Source: Emydura subglobosa | Lineage: Eukaryota; Chordata; Testudines; Chelidae | Direction: 5' to 3' | Length of the DNA stretch: 64,000 nt | Assembly (NCBI GenBank): GCA_007922225.1 | Contig: ML680088.1 | Coordinates: 16,776,355 to 16,840,354, forward strand | Shown here: in pieces, positions 1-12,500 of the stretch | Position numbering within the stretch: position 1 is the first letter of the stretch | Layout of the letters: each line of letters opens with the position of its first letter | Made by a program: the position numbers and the translations under genes | Notes under the pieces: model-generated | What the model was told of the DNA's origin: nothing | The model's input: only the letters and a program-made list of their open reading frames with translations | Database searches by the model: none

Positions 1-395
1 CATCCCCTGGCTGCAGCAGTGAAACTGCACGCGTGCTGTTGCCCTGTGTGCTCCAACTGGGTCCCTAGACAGTGGCTCCCTTTTGCAGCCAGGGGAACAG
101 GAAATCAGTGCTCCCTTCCCTCTGACTCCAGCAGGGACCTCAGTGCCTATGGACCGAGGAGGAGCACTTTGCTGTGCACCCTGCAACAACCAGGGGGAAG
201 GGAGCGCTGATCTCCCATCCCCTTGGCTGTAGCAAAGACCCTGCACCACTCTTGTAGCCCTGCAGCAATACGCTCCGCTTGAGTCCTTAGGTAATGGCTC
301 CCTTCTGCAGCCAGTGGGAGGGGAGTGGCGGGCGATTTTGAAAGTCCCTGTGGGCCACTTTTGGCCCCCGGGCCACAGGCTGAGAGCCACTGACA
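1..395. repeat. GC-rich segmental duplication ending in a hAT-type terminus
   Basis: Two imperfect copies of one segment lie in tandem, at about 1-130 and 217-330. Both contain a CCCCTGGCTG(C/T)AGCA-like start and later a GGCTCCCTT(T/C)TGCAGCCAG block. The right end (about 345-395) reads GGCCACAGGCTGAGAGCCACTG, which resembles the 3' terminus of hAT-type non-autonomous elements with a CAGTGGC(T/C)CTCA end. The left end lies outside the window, so no target duplication can be checked. No gene is supported here; the short open frames are by-products of high GC. The following 395-1700 is UBXN7 intron with only a poly-T run near 1030. Confidence 0.5.
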
Positions 396-1704
396 TAAAC
401 TGTAGTATTTGTTACAAATGTAATAGTAATGTGAACTTTCACTACAGAACTCTGCTGTTAAAATTGCTGAGTAGAAATGAGAGACTTGGATGTGAATTAT
501 GAGGTGTAAAGATTAGAAAAGGGTATACTATAAGTTAAATGTTCTTTATTTGGGAGAAATGTTTACTCTTTGCTCTATAGTTAGGTATTCAACCATCTGT
601 GGTATCCCTAATCTCTCAGCTCCACACCTCCAAATAAAATAAGAATTAACTGGTAGGGTTGGTGTCTTGGAAGGACGCACCAAAAGTAAAGGCTAGAGAA
701 AAGTACAGGTATTTGTCACTAGTGCTTTTTCTCCCCAACACCTGATTGACTTGTACAGTTTTCTAGAATACAGTAATCCTAAAAGGAAGCTTTTTTTTAA
801 AATACTCATATTTGAATGTTATGCAAAATAACTTAGAGTGAACTGCTACAAATTTCAGTACTGGAGTTAATCCATGAAAAGTGTAGAATGCATAATTTCA
901 TATTTAGATTAGTTAATCTCAATAGAATTGCTTCAGCATTGCCTCTTTCAAAATGATTAAACTTCTGTTGCTCTTTAAGCAATTGTTTCTTGCTAATTGT
1001 ACTCCAGAGGTGGATTCTTGAATTGTTCTTTTTTTTTTTTTTTTTTGAGCAACTAAATTAAAACACAAACCCAAGCCCCTTGCAGTACCTTGGGCAGTGG
1101 CTTCGTATGTGTCTTTTGAGTCATTCTTCAATATAAATTAAGCCATGATCAAATTTGCAGATAACAAATAGAAGGAGTTGCAACCAGAGGACTGGGCCAA
1201 ATTGCTGAGTGACCTAAAAAGACTAGGTTGGCAAATAAAGAAAATTTGGAACTGTCTACTCACATGCCGTGGGAGAGGGAAAGATCACATTAAAGGGAGT
1301 TTATTTCAACTTGCCTCTTTATTTTAGACCTCTTAGTACTTTTCCATGCAGACAAATGCTGTAGCTGCCGCATGGAAATCAAGACTGGACATTTGGAAGA
1401 GAGTAGGTGATCCACCAAATTATCAAGGTTTGGGAATCATTGGGATAGATGGTACTCCACGTTCAGCATTGCTCCAGAGAATGTGAGGGAGAGGGATATG
1501 TCACATTTGGAAAACTTAGAGAAATACTTAAGGGCTTTAAAATTGTAGAACAGCTGGCTGCCACAACGTTTAATCATTACACTCTTATCAGACGTCACCT
1601 AAGAGCCCTTTATTGAAGTGTTCTAATTCCTGGATATACACTGTTAAATATTTTGCTTAGTTATGTTTTTTCTTTCATTTCTGTGTTCTGACTGCCTCAA
1701 ACAG

Positions 1705-2098
1705 GAGAGCCTCATTGATGCAAGTGAGGATAGCCAACTGGAAGCTGCCATCAGGGCCTCCCTGCAGGAAACACATTTTGATTCCTCCCAGGTCAAACAG
1801 GACAGCCGATCAGAAGAGGAATCTGAATCTGAGCTTTTCTCTGGAAGTGAGGAGTTTATTTCTGTGTGTGGCTCTGACGATGAGGAGGAGTCAGAGAATC
1901 CTGCCAAGTCTAGGAAGTCTCCGCACAAGGACTTAGGGTATAGGAAAGAGGAGAGCCGGAGGCCTCACTCTGAGCCCCCTACAAGGACTGAGCCTGGAAC
2001 GACATCTAACCATCGAGTACTGTCCTGCATTGATGCTGAGATAATGGAGGAATCTGCTGACAAGCCTGACAGTGCAGTGGAGGGATTGGATGTGAATG
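1705..2098 (+). CDS. UBXN7: UBXN7 internal coding exon (UIM and acidic region)
   Basis: UBXN7 is an adaptor that links the p97/VCP ATPase to ubiquitinated substrates and cullin-RING ligases. This exon follows an acceptor (pyrimidine tract, then ACAG at 1701-1704) and ends at donor GTGAGC at 2099, in phase 1. It encodes about 131 residues. It opens with ESLIDASEDSQLEAAIRASL, which is the ubiquitin-interacting motif (acidic patch, Ala-x-x-x-Ser core). A Ser/Glu/Asp-rich acidic stretch and a basic, proline-containing linker follow. Recognition rests on similarity to the known UBXN7 protein, the order of exons and the neighbouring gene. The frame stays open into the intron up to 2181, but the strong donor and the matching next exon make splicing at 2098 the better model. 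Earlier exons (UBA, UAS) lie before the window. Confidence 0.93.
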
Positions 2099-2866
2099 GT
2101 GAGCTTTTCACCTTTAATGGTAACTTGCAAAGCTTTTTAAAAATTTTCTACCCACCTTTTTGTGTTAGCAAGCATGTTTAAGTCCTAATTTTAAAGCCCC
2201 CTTTTTTGTCTTTATCCTTCCTTGAAATTTGCCATTTAGATACATCCCTCTACTTTCAGCAGCATTCAGCAAACCCCAAGAACCTGTTAATCACTGAACT
2301 ATAATCTGAGTTTCTATTAGTTTGAGGGTCCATCTATAGTAGGGAAATTGGCATTTGTCTAATGTAGATGTGTGCAGTGAGGCTGCCATCACTGACGGTA
2401 TGCTGCACAAGTGTAAACTCCATTTTGCCCTCATGCAGCATATCTTCACTGTTGTGCTTGTATCAGTTCACATTTTCCTAGTGTGGATGGACCTCAAAAG
2501 CTTTTCCCCTCCGATTGTTTTCTGTGTGATAGGCAGTAGTGCAGCAGCTTTCTACAAGGCAATGTACAAGAAGAGAGTGCGATAGAGAGAGGGGAATGGC
2601 ATTCACATCAGTTTGGCAAGCAAATAGCTATGATGTCAGCAGGGGGTTGCAGCTTAAATTGCCTTTACTCTGGTTTTTCTGTGGAGATGGGGAGGGTGTC
2701 CGTCACTGCTTTTGACTTAGAAATCATGAAAACAGGAATTTTGATTAAAAAAATGCATGTAACAGAACTTCATCTTCATGGCCCAAGCTTTGCAGCTCAC
2801 CTTTAAGACTTCTTTATTTTGTGTTAATTTCCACTCACTAATCCTATTGTCCCATACAGTAAATGC

Positions 2867-3578
2867 TTCTGGGGGAATTCTGCACCGCTGCGCAATGCAG
2901 AATGTGCGCAGAATTTCCTTTTCCCCCACAAAATTGGTGCAACAGAGCTGCTGGCCGCCACTAGGGTCCACTGGACGAAGCAGAGCTGGGGTCTTCAGCT
3001 CACAAATACAGGACATTTGCTGGGGGGAGGGAGGAGGAGCTGGAGGGTTCCAGGCAGCTACAGTTCCCAGCACATCCTGAAGGAAGGAGGCAGTGTTCAG
3101 GAAACTCCATGCAAGCCTGGGACCCAACATCAATCAGGCTGTTTCTCCCTCTTTCTGGATCCTTGGCTCTAGGGTAGAAGGTGTGGGTATCTGGATTGGG
3201 AGGGGGAGACCCTCTAGCTGGGCTCTGGGGGAAAAGGGCTGTAGATGTCTGAGACCGGAGGGGCAGAGTTTTCCCCCAAGATGTGCCCAGCTGGCATGTG
3301 AGACACATGCAGACTGTTGTGCCCAACAAAAGCATAACGGAGAAACAGGATGGGTTGTCATAGGGATTTCTTTACCTCTCCACTCCTGGGGGAATCTTTT
3401 TTGTTATCTGTATTGTTACAGATATACGTGCTTACAGGTATTTTGAAATAAATTACCAAAATAATTGAAATTGGTGTGATTATATTGTGTTGTTTTGACA
3501 AAGTATGCAAGATGTTGTAGAATTTTAAAATATTGTGCATAGAATTTTTAATTTTTTGGTGCAGAATTCCCCCAGGAG
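2867..3578. mobile_element. Non-autonomous DNA element with ~20-bp terminal inverted repeats
   Basis: The left end TTCTGGGGGAATTCTGCACC is matched in inverse by GGTGCAGAATTCCCCCAGGAG at the right end. The element is about 710 bp long and carries no transposase. An internal copy of the terminal motif (CTCCTGGGGGAAT, near 3382) suggests partial duplication or a nested copy. It lies in the UBXN7 intron between the UIM exon and the 80-nt exon. The flanks (aGTAAATGC / aGTAAGTAA) do not give an unambiguous target duplication, so the superfamily is left open. Confidence 0.75.
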
Positions 3579-3665
3579 TAAGTAAAGTAAACTTACACCT
3601 AAACTTACAAAAGAGCTCAAATCAGTTGCCCTGTTGTTAACCTGTAGCAACTTACTTTACACTAG

Positions 3666-3745
3666 GACCAAAGGCACAGCTGATGCTAAGGTATCCAGAT
3701 GGAAAGAGGGAACAAATTTCACTGCCTGAACAAGCTAAACTTCTG
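3666..3745 (+). CDS. UBXN7: UBXN7 80-nt coding exon (start of the UBX domain)
   Basis: This short exon lies between acceptor TTTACACTAG and donor GTGAGTGA. Entered in phase 1 from the previous exon, it reads GPKAQLMLRYPDGKREQ and then ISLPEQAKLL, ending in phase 0. That is the first half of the UBX domain, a ubiquitin-like fold that binds the N domain of p97. The R-x-P-D-G strand and turn of UBX domains is present. The phases of all three exons agree (1, then 0), which strongly supports the gene model. Confidence 0.95.
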
Positions 3746-4074
3746 GTGAGTGAAGCTAATTGGAGATTCTTCTTTGAGTAGAAGAAAGGTGAAACTAGAG
3801 AATACGTTTTTGTGATGGCTCTATGAAATTAGATCTAGCCAAACATGAAAGTGGTGGCATACATCAGGCTATGTGGCTTCTTCCCTGCTATGTCACTCTC
3901 TTCCCACATGCAGACACTGTTGGTTCTTTGTTCCCACTGCCAGTTTCCTATGCAGGCTTCCCAGTGTCTTCCTTGGTGCTAATGCTGCTTGTTTCTCTCA
4001 TACAATAACCCTTTCTAATTAAATAATTTTCATCTTGGCAACTTAAAGCACTTAACACACAGGTCTGAGATTTA

Positions 4075-4205
4075 ATGTTTGTAAGGTATTCTTTATTTTA
4101 TAGCAAGGGAAACAGAGAAGTGGAGAGACATTAACGGACTCATCCAAGGTCACAGAGTTAGTGATAGACAGGAATAGAACACAAAATTCCTGATTCCTGG
4201 GTCCT
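4075..4205 (+). repeat. MIR-type SINE fragment
   Basis: The block AAGGAAACAGAGAAG ... CCAAGGTCACAGAGTTAGT followed by an ...ATTCCTGATTCCTGGGTCC tail matches the well-known MIR core order (gaaactgaggcacagagag ... aaggtcacacagctagt). It lies in the UBXN7 intron, as do 3746-9358 overall. Its divergence is consistent with an ancient amniote copy. Confidence 0.7.
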
Positions 4206-4864
4206 TTTCTCTAATTTTGACACCGTATTTCTACAGCTCCCCATTGGACATAGATAATAGAATTTCCCCCATAGCGGGATCCCCCTAACTTGGGAATTTT
4301 TTGTCACAGTTTAATTCTCTGTCTTTTTGTCAAAGTACAAAACTACAGAGAGGGTTTGCTCAGCTCTAGGAAGAATTGGAAGAAGATTGCTGTTTAGCTG
4401 AAAAAAATAAGGACATAGCTTGGTCCAGATGTGAAATGTTAGACATTCACCTTAGTTTTGAGTTGAAATTTTGCTTTAGTTTCCAGGTGAAAGTTTGGTC
4501 TCAACCTAGTCTTATCTTCAGGCACATTTTAAAAAACATACCTACGGTATATTTTGACATCACTTTCAGATTGTTCTAGACTAAAGCCCTGGGATTGGAA
4601 TATCCCTGTCTTGTAAGTAACACCCGAGGAGCATTGACAAAGCCATTCATCTTATGTTTAGGAACTGGTCTTCATGCACTTTAACCTTCATTTGTGCCTT
4701 GTCGTAGCCAGCAATCATTTGTGTGGAATCTTGAAATATAAAAGCAAATTTGAAAATTGAATTCTTAAAAAGTGTTACTATAGTTCCATAGCGCAAACAG
4801 TTAGAGTTGGTTTGTTAAGCAATCAGAAGTTAGAAAACGCCAAAATTAATGTTGTTCTTCGGGT

Positions 4865-6900
4865 GATTGCAAACATACATCCCCCCTCAGATGTGCGCGT
4901 GCCCAGTGCACCAAAGTCAGAAACTTTACTTAGCAGTGCCCATCAGGGCAGCATTCACACACTTATGTCCTATAGCCCTTCCCATGGCAATATAAGGTCA
5001 GTGCTGCCTTGACCCCACTCAGTTCTTTCTCACACTTGCTGCTTGAATCAGAGTGTTCACTGTGGAATCTCTCCTCACGTTTCTCTCTCGCAGTGTTGTC
5101 TGTATTTTTTGTGTAAACAGTTCATTTTAATAGTATCTTAGGATGAAGTTTTGTATAAACTTAGCCTTGTGTGATGCCTTTACTGGGTTTTTAAGCATTG
5201 TCAGTCATGTGCGGCGACTGTCCCTATTAGTGATCCCCATGCTCAATGTTTGTTGTTCTGCGGGGGAGGGGCACATTACGGAAATGTGCTACATCTGCAG
5301 ATCTTTTAAAAAGAGAACACAAAGGGCTAAAGACTTGCACTTGAAGCAGCGTCTTATGGAGCAGCCCACCAGGAGCTTCCACAGATTATCGGGTCCCGCA
5401 GAGAACACTTGAGAGCCAGTATGTATGGAGCTTCAGAGTCGGATTTGGATTCCTCACTCAGGAGAAAGAGATTGTTCTTCTGCTTCTAGTCCTCTGAAAA
5501 AGAACACACAAAATGGACTGGGGCTGCTCCAGAGCTCAGAGAGCATTGTCCTCCCCTTCTGAGATGAGTCTTCCTGTGCATGAGATAGATCTGAGTCATC
5601 TACCACTCTCTGGTAGCAGTGTGTGACTAGTTAGACACTATATAGTCGACTCTGGTACCGCCCATGGGCCATCTATTGAATCCAGTCCTGAAGACAGTGA
5701 TGTTGGCACATATTGTTTCCACGCTGGTGACTTATCAGGCAGCAGTTGACCCTTGGCTTTGACATTTGGTATCTGACTTCAGCTCTAACCCTCCACTTCA
5801 GTTCCTGGTTCTGACTCTGGCTTGAGCCCTGGCTCTGGTTATTGGCCGTTGACTCTGGTGCTGACCCTTAGCTTCATTCCACAACCTGAATACCTGCTCT
5901 GCCCACTAGACCTGTTTCCTAGGCTGGACCACCTACATCTCAATCCATAACAATGCTCTGAAGCAGCACAGCGAGTCCTACTTAATAGTAGAAAGCTCTC
6001 TGCTAGCTGTATATATTTGGCCAAGTAGAAGTGTTTTTTAGTTTGGTCTCTAGCTTGAGGAATCTGGCCAAGGCCAGCACTCATTCTGGACATTTGGATT
6101 ATCGGTTGCATTTCAAGTCATCAGGTCTGTCTCTCAGTTCGCTGAGGGTCCTCTTAATGGCTCTCTGTGTTCCATCTGCCGATCTAAAGGAAGGGAAGTT
6201 TGTCTAACTCCCTAGTGGTTGTTTTTTCATCATTCACCTTGGCTCTTTGTGTCTTATGTGGATTGAATGAAGGTTCAGCTGGTTTCCGTGCAGACGTTCT
6301 CCAGATGGATTACTTGTTGTATTACAGCAGCATGTGGAGCAGTCCTGTCCACACCTCCACAAAGACTGGTGACTCATTTGACAAGGGCCTAAGCGGCTTG
6401 GGCGCATTCCTCAGCATTTCTGTGTTCGACATTTGCAGAGCCAGATACCTGATCTTCAGTGCATTCTTTTACCAAGCATTCTGCTATTACGACAGGATCT
6501 AGATCAGATGCAAACTTTGGAAAGGCAGCCATGCAGTCTTCTTTAGGTAAACTCTGAGCACCACGTCCTTCAGTCACTGCTTGTAAATCACCAGACTGGA
6601 ATGCACATCTGCAACCATTCAAAGAAATAAAAGCAGCTTCGTCCCTGTACTGTAACTGTTCTACGAGATATGGGTGCAGACGTATTCCACGACCCACCCT
6701 CCATCCCCTCTGCGTCAGAGTCTTTAGCTTGGATTTCATTCAGAGGGATCTGAGAAGGGTCAGGTTGGTGCCACCCTTTTATAGCCATGGGAAGGGTGAC
6801 TGGGCCAAAGGACGTGGAATCCATGTCTGCACCCACATCTCGAAGAACAACAATTATAGTAGGGGTAAGCAGTCTTCTTTGCATGTACAGCCTTACCTCT
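4865..6900 (+). mobile_element. DIRS-related relic, copy A, with both ends but little coding
   Basis: The left end (TGTGCGCGTGCCCAGTGCACC..., a -GGCAGCATTCACAC- block, then CCCACTCAGTTCTTTCTC) matches the leader of the better preserved DIRS at 32.35 kb (CCTATTGGCCCTCAGTTCCTTCTTTC). The right end (CACATCTCGAAGAACAACAATTATAGTAGGGGTAAG) matches the ends of the copies at 24.0 and 53.5 kb. Between them is a deleted, decayed gag-like stretch with no long frame. The family call comes from these shared ends. The copy lies inside the last large UBXN7 intron. Confidence 0.55.
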
Positions 6901-7039
6901 GCCCTTTTGTGCATATGCATTCTGGTAGCATCTGATTACATAACTACTACCCCGATGACAATAAAATATATATTTAAAAAAAAATTCTACCACCTTGGCT
7001 AAGATCCTTTGAACCTTCTGAAGCCTATTGTCAATTACC

Positions 7040-7190
7040 CTTTCCAAGGATATTAGCGAGACAAGGACAGTGAGATAATATCTTTTATGGACTAACTTCT
7101 GGTGGTGAGAGAGACAAGTTTTCACAGAGCTCTGTGTGGCCCAAAAGCTTCTGTCTCTCACCACCAGAAGTTGGTCCAATAAAATATATT
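7040..7190. repeat. Palindromic interspersed repeat
   Basis: CTAACTTCTGGTGGTGAGAG is followed about 55 bp later by its near-perfect inverse CTCTCACCACCAGAAGTTGG. The outer flanks are also inverse (AATATCTTTTATGGAC / TCCAATAAAATATATT). The arms are about 40 bp each. A weaker relative of the same end (GTTGGTTGGACCAACACAGGGATAATAAA) occurs at 60,995. The family is recognisable as a common short palindromic repeat; its class is not certain. The rest of 7190-9358 is intron in which I see no further gene. Confidence 0.65.
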
Positions 7191-9358
7191 ACCTTGCCCA
7201 CCTTTATGTCTCTCTCATAATTCTGGAACTGACACAGCTACAACTATTCTGCATACCATCCAAGAACGTCAGACTCAACCTGTATGCCCCTTCAGTACTT
7301 TTTACTATCCAGTTAAGTTGGCTATGCACGTGGGCAGCCTTATTTAGTGGCACATTTAATGCATACTGCAAAATGTGCTGATCCTCATGCAGTTGTCAAG
7401 AATGTTTTCAGTCAAATCAGAACCAAGTTTCAAAGACCATTCTACATGACGGCTATTTCCATGCTTAATTTGTTTTTTCCCTCAGCAGTTTCAGTTGTAG
7501 AATTGTCCAAAACAGTCATAAGAATTGTTTATAATGAGTGGAAATTGCGTTTTTGAGGTTAGAATGGAAAATTTAACTAATGGCAATTGCCATTACACTA
7601 ACATTGAATGTACTGAAGACTCACTGTTCAGTCTTTAACTTTTACCAGTCTGGATATTGCTTCATTGCACACCATTGTTCACAGAGTATGCTTGCACTCC
7701 CAGTACTGCCTTATTCCCAGATGGATAAATGGATGGATAGAGAGGGGAAGAAAACAAGTATATGTTGTGTTGGCTCCACTTAGGGCATTGACTCTCTCTT
7801 GTCTTCCCATTTTCCATGTTTTTCTTTTTTTCACTCCTTTGGATTCACCCTGGCAAAGAAAACAGTATTACGCTCTTTCATAGTTGCATTTCTATGGGTA
7901 CCTGTTTTGAGGGCAGTGATGTACAATAAGTAGCGCAGTTTACTCTGTGCAGGTAACATTGTTCTATGCAGGAACACAGCACTGTCTTTCATCTGTGGCT
8001 ATCAGATTTGTTGTCTGGAAAATGTCTATTGACTACCAAGTGGCTTGAGGTGTGCAGACAGGGCTGGCCTTAAAATGTTTGGGGAGATGTGAGCAGCAAA
8101 ATTAACTGATTAATTTTTAAATAAAAGGAGATGTAGGAGAATGACTGACTGTTACTGGCCTCCAGGAGAAATCAATTGCTTGTACTAAAGCCCAGGCTTG
8201 GTTGCCAGCATTTGAAAGATGTAATGGAGAGCTCTCCAAACAAACCAGGAGTCTGAGGTGCCACACCCTGAGCCACTGAGGATTTTGGGTACATACTGGT
8301 GAACTTTAGAGAGAGAACTCGCTCTCTGCAGTTGTCTGTCTATAGGTTCCAGAATAACAGCAGTATTAAGAAAGTGGTAAAAATGCCCGGTTACACATCC
8401 CTACCCACAAATTTAATATTGTAGGTAGGATGTTTGCCAAAACAAGGAGATGTGTATTAGTCATTAACCTAAATTATTTTTTTCTTGCTTCTTTACATCT
8501 CCATGCTATCTCTAGTTTCCTTTTTCTCTCCTGTTCTTGAAAAGCGGCATTTTCTTTCCTATTATACTTTTTCTCTGCCCTGTGCTGTTTCTGTCTCCTA
8601 TGTTGTTGTTTCCCTCTTGCACCCCATTTTACTGCCTCCTGTGTTACTTTCTCTCCACAGCCCACTTTTCCTCTGTGCCACACCTGGTGTTTCCTATCCC
8701 CTCCTTTGCTGACATGGGCATACACCCTTCCTGACACACCTGCTGTTGTTTGACTGGTTGAGCCAGATATCTCTTCCTCACACATTTCCCCCTCTTTTCC
8801 TCTGCAAAAAGCCAATGTTGCCATTTTAGAGAGAGACGCGAAGGAACTAATGAGAGCAGTTTACAAAGAAATATATATTTTGAGAGCAAGAAAAAGATTA
8901 AATTGTAGGTAAAAATATAATGAACTCAATATGATCCTGTTCAAGTAATCTAGAACAGCCACTTGTTTTACAGAGGCTCATTTAACACCATTTCTAGTGG
9001 CAACCTCCAACAAAGGGGTTTCTGCCCTTGATTATTTTAGAACTCTTTTGCAGGTGCCATTTTACTGTCTTAATGTATAGTCCAAAATTCAGCTTGTTTG
9101 CATTAATATGCTAATATCTGTTTTTCTTCTGTTAAAGTATTCATTAGCTAGGGACCGTTTGGTTTAATAGTGCTTAGTATTGCAATCATGAGAGCGATAG
9201 AAATGTGTATATAATACAGATTTTATTTGTGCACACAATACAGCTCTTTATTACCCAGCTTCTCACTCAGTTCCCTTTGTCCATGATGGCAAACTTTAAA
9301 ATTTCAAAGAGAACATAATTCTGATGTGAATTAATACTTTTCTGCCTTTTTTCTTCAG

Positions 9359-9520
9359 GCTCTCGTGAAACATGTCCAGTCAAAAGGCTACCCCAATGAA
9401 CGTTTTGAACTTCTCACCAACTTCCCTCGAAGGAAGCTGTCTCATCTGGACTATGACATCACATTGCAGGAGGCTGGTCTGTGCCCTCAAGAGACTGTCT
9501 TTGTGCAGGAAAGGAATTAG
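9359..9520 (+). CDS. UBXN7: UBXN7 terminal coding exon (end of the UBX domain)
   Basis: A polypyrimidine tract and TTCTTCAG precede the exon, which enters in phase 0. It encodes 53 residues, starting ALVKHVQSKGYPNERFELLT and then NFPRRKLSHLDYDITLQEAG, and stops at TAG 9518-9520. The FPRR motif is the conserved p97-contacting loop of UBX domains (usually Phe-Pro-Arg). The C-terminus ends in the -QERN form typical of UBXN7. No frameshift or missing key residue is seen, so the gene is probably functional. The downstream neighbour on the same strand is the TM4SF19-like gene, as in human 3q29. Confidence 0.97.
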   Translation, partial: ALVKHVQSKGYPNERFELLTNFPRRKLSHLDYDITLQEAGLCPQETVFVQERN

Positions 9521-12500
9521 CACCATGGCCTGAGCTCTCCCAGCCTTCCTCCCTCCTGTTGGCCTGTGATATCAACTCACTAAGTATGCAGTTGGGCTCA
9601 TGGGATCACCGAGCTGAAATTGGGCAGTCAGGCATTTGCCCCATCTCCCTCTTCCTTCTAGTCTTGTGTCCAAATGAAAATGCTAGAATATGAGCTTTCC
9701 CAGCTTTGGTGTTGGGAAAACCATGCTCTACTTGGGGAGGAGCACATCTCCTACAACTGCACATCCCTTTCTTGGCATAAAAGGGTAGTCTGTGCATCCA
9801 GCACGCTCGGGCTAGGAATGGCCATAACACCAACAGATCTTTCTCACTACCCCTAAGAAAATCTATTTTGTTTATATATATATATATTTTATTTTTATTG
9901 AGAAATACCATGTGGCTAGGCACTGAGTTGTGTCCCTACAGAGAGAAATTGTAATTTGCAGTAGTGTTTTTCTTCATTTTGGTTTTCCACACAAAAGCTC
10001 TCCATTAACCTTACAGACTTGTGAGGATCACTTGTCATGTCCTCTGCAAAATACTGATCTGCTGCAAGGGTATGGGGTGAGTTTTGGGTTTAATGAATCA
10101 GGCTGGGGCAGCTTGGTAGATTACACATGCATATTTTCCCCCCTTTTCCTGCTGATGAGGTGACATCTTGCTTTAAGTAAGGATGGATCTGCCAGTGGAT
10201 TTGGCAAATATCGAATATGCCTGAGAGGGAAATTGGATGCTTGGTCTAGAGCTGAAACCTTTTTTCATAGTTAGAACTTACTCCTCCAGAATCTACTTTT
10301 TCCTCTTTTTCCAAAATGTGGCCTTTTTGTTATGAGGACTTCACTGGTGGAGGGGCATTCACAGAATCTCAAACTTTCTGTAAAACTTTTGCTATCATAC
10401 AACCTAAAAACTAGTTTGATTCTGTTTCCTAGGGAATTCACTTTCTTGGGGCAGTAGGGCATTCAGAAAGCAGTCAGGCTATAAGGAAAGAAAAGTAGGT
10501 TCTATTGCTGAGGTTCCATTTTTATAAATCATAAAAAACTCATTGATGGACATCCCACTAATTTAGAATGGTCATTTTATTGGGTCACATCATCAGGGTT
10601 GCCTGAAGTGTCCTGGCTGTCTCAGAGTCTATTATCCAACTTCCCGTTTGGAACTGCAGTGAAATGTATAGAATTGTATCAGTAACAAATGTTTTAAAGT
10701 TGTGTAAAGCAAAAGTAACTAACTTGTGTCAGTATGATCCAGGCTTTATAGCTCTCAAAGCTATAAAAACTGTCAGCAGAAGCCATGCATACATTATGAC
10801 TAAGATATCAGTTAACCAAACATATAATGCAACATACAAAACAGTGCAGCCAGTCTCTTGTACCACATGCTCTCCTTTCTCCCCAGATGTTTTATCCTGA
10901 GTCTGAGCTGCTGGTCAATCGGTGTTCAAAGATTAACAATAGACTGTAGTGAGAGAAAACTATTTCATTGCTAACTCATGCTTTTACAGACACTAGTACT
11001 GATACAGGGTGTTGTTTTGTAACAGAGTTTGTGCTACTGTAATCTGCATTTGTGGAGGAAAACAAGCTGCTTCATGTTGGACATAAAAATACAGGTAGGG
11101 TGAACTTGAGGAATCAGACAAAACTGGCAGTTTATAGAGGGTGAAAGATTAGGCCATCTCTGCTGATGGGTTTCATTGTGTTTGTCAGGAGATCTTATCT
11201 CCTGTTATTGGTATAAAAAAAAAAAAAGAATTAATGCTCCAAAAGCTGTCTCCAAGCCAGAAAAGAATCCTCTTAGTGGATAACTAGGAATATAATGTGA
11301 GGTAAAGTTTTTCAAGATACTTTGCCTTTAATTTCACTCCAGGCTGCATTTCTACATTAAAGGATGATACATGGGAAATCATGGAGATTACCCAGTTTGT
11401 TCCTGGTGGGTCTTTGCAAGCCTAAGTGTCCTTTGCCCTTAAAATTGTGAGTTCTTATGTATAATTATACAATTGTATAAATATTTATAAGTATATTTAT
11501 ATGATTAAGACTTTATGAATGGATAATTTGACAAAAATTGATACCACTCTGAATTCTGCTGCTGGATTACATACAAAAGCCAGTTCTGATCTCTCTTCAC
11601 TGTCCAGTGAGTTGAGTCACATCAGAGGTGACATATCGGGACTCTGAAGTGATAACTGATCATTGTCAGCATTGTTCTCAAAGGGGATTTTTCCCCAGCT
11701 ATATTGATCTGAGGAAGAGAACTGCAACAGTCCAAAAGGAAAGGGAGTGCATTGGTGATTGTGGGTGAAGGGGGAAATGGTGCTTCTAGAATGGAAGAAC
11801 CTCTGGACCACAAAATACGCAATTCAGGCGTGGCTGCATAAGGATAGGTGTAGCAGTAGCCCCCTGTCATTTAGTTCTCGATGCTTTCCTGGGCTTCTGA
11901 GCGCTAATTGAAATGATTAACTGTGACACTTGTCTGCGTGAATCTGTTTGCACCTTCCCAACTGACAAACCTCTGAAGAATTTGAGAGTTTAAGTGCACC
12001 GAGACTTACTATCTAGCATTTATGCATGGGCTAGTCCTTGTCCACTAAATTAATCAAGGCTGCAAATTTTTGTGGACCTCCCCTGCTGCCCTCTTATGTA
12101 TATGGAAGTGGGGCCTTGGCAGTTTCACCAACTCTTGTGTTAAATTGTTTCTGGTTGCGGGGACACGGATTGTTCAAAGTAATATTCTGATTAGCTAGTT
12201 GGTCCTTTTTGACAACTGGGATTTCCCTAAATTCTGCATACACTTTACATTGACTGGATGGAGGGGAACTTTTCTTTTCCCAAACCCCATTTGTAATTAA
12301 TTTTTTACTTTAGCTGCAAGGCAGCCAAAAGCCATAAAAGCTCCTTTTTATCTTCTCTCCCTTCTCAGTTGTAAGCAGCTGGCTCTTCTACACTGGCCAT
12401 CTTGCATTAAAAGGCTGAATTTGGAGTCCTGAAACAGTTTTTAATTCAGCTTTGTTATGTTAAAAGCTGCCCACCCACCTCTCAAGCAGTCTGACCTGAA

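Noticed and set aside
1663..2181. 172-residue frame as an independent gene
   Set aside because: Its core is the UBXN7 UIM exon with canonical acceptor and donor; both ends of the frame are intron sequence.
8057..8160. hAT element starting CAGGGCTGGCCTTAA
   Set aside because: One plausible terminus only; no inverse partner or target duplication could be found.
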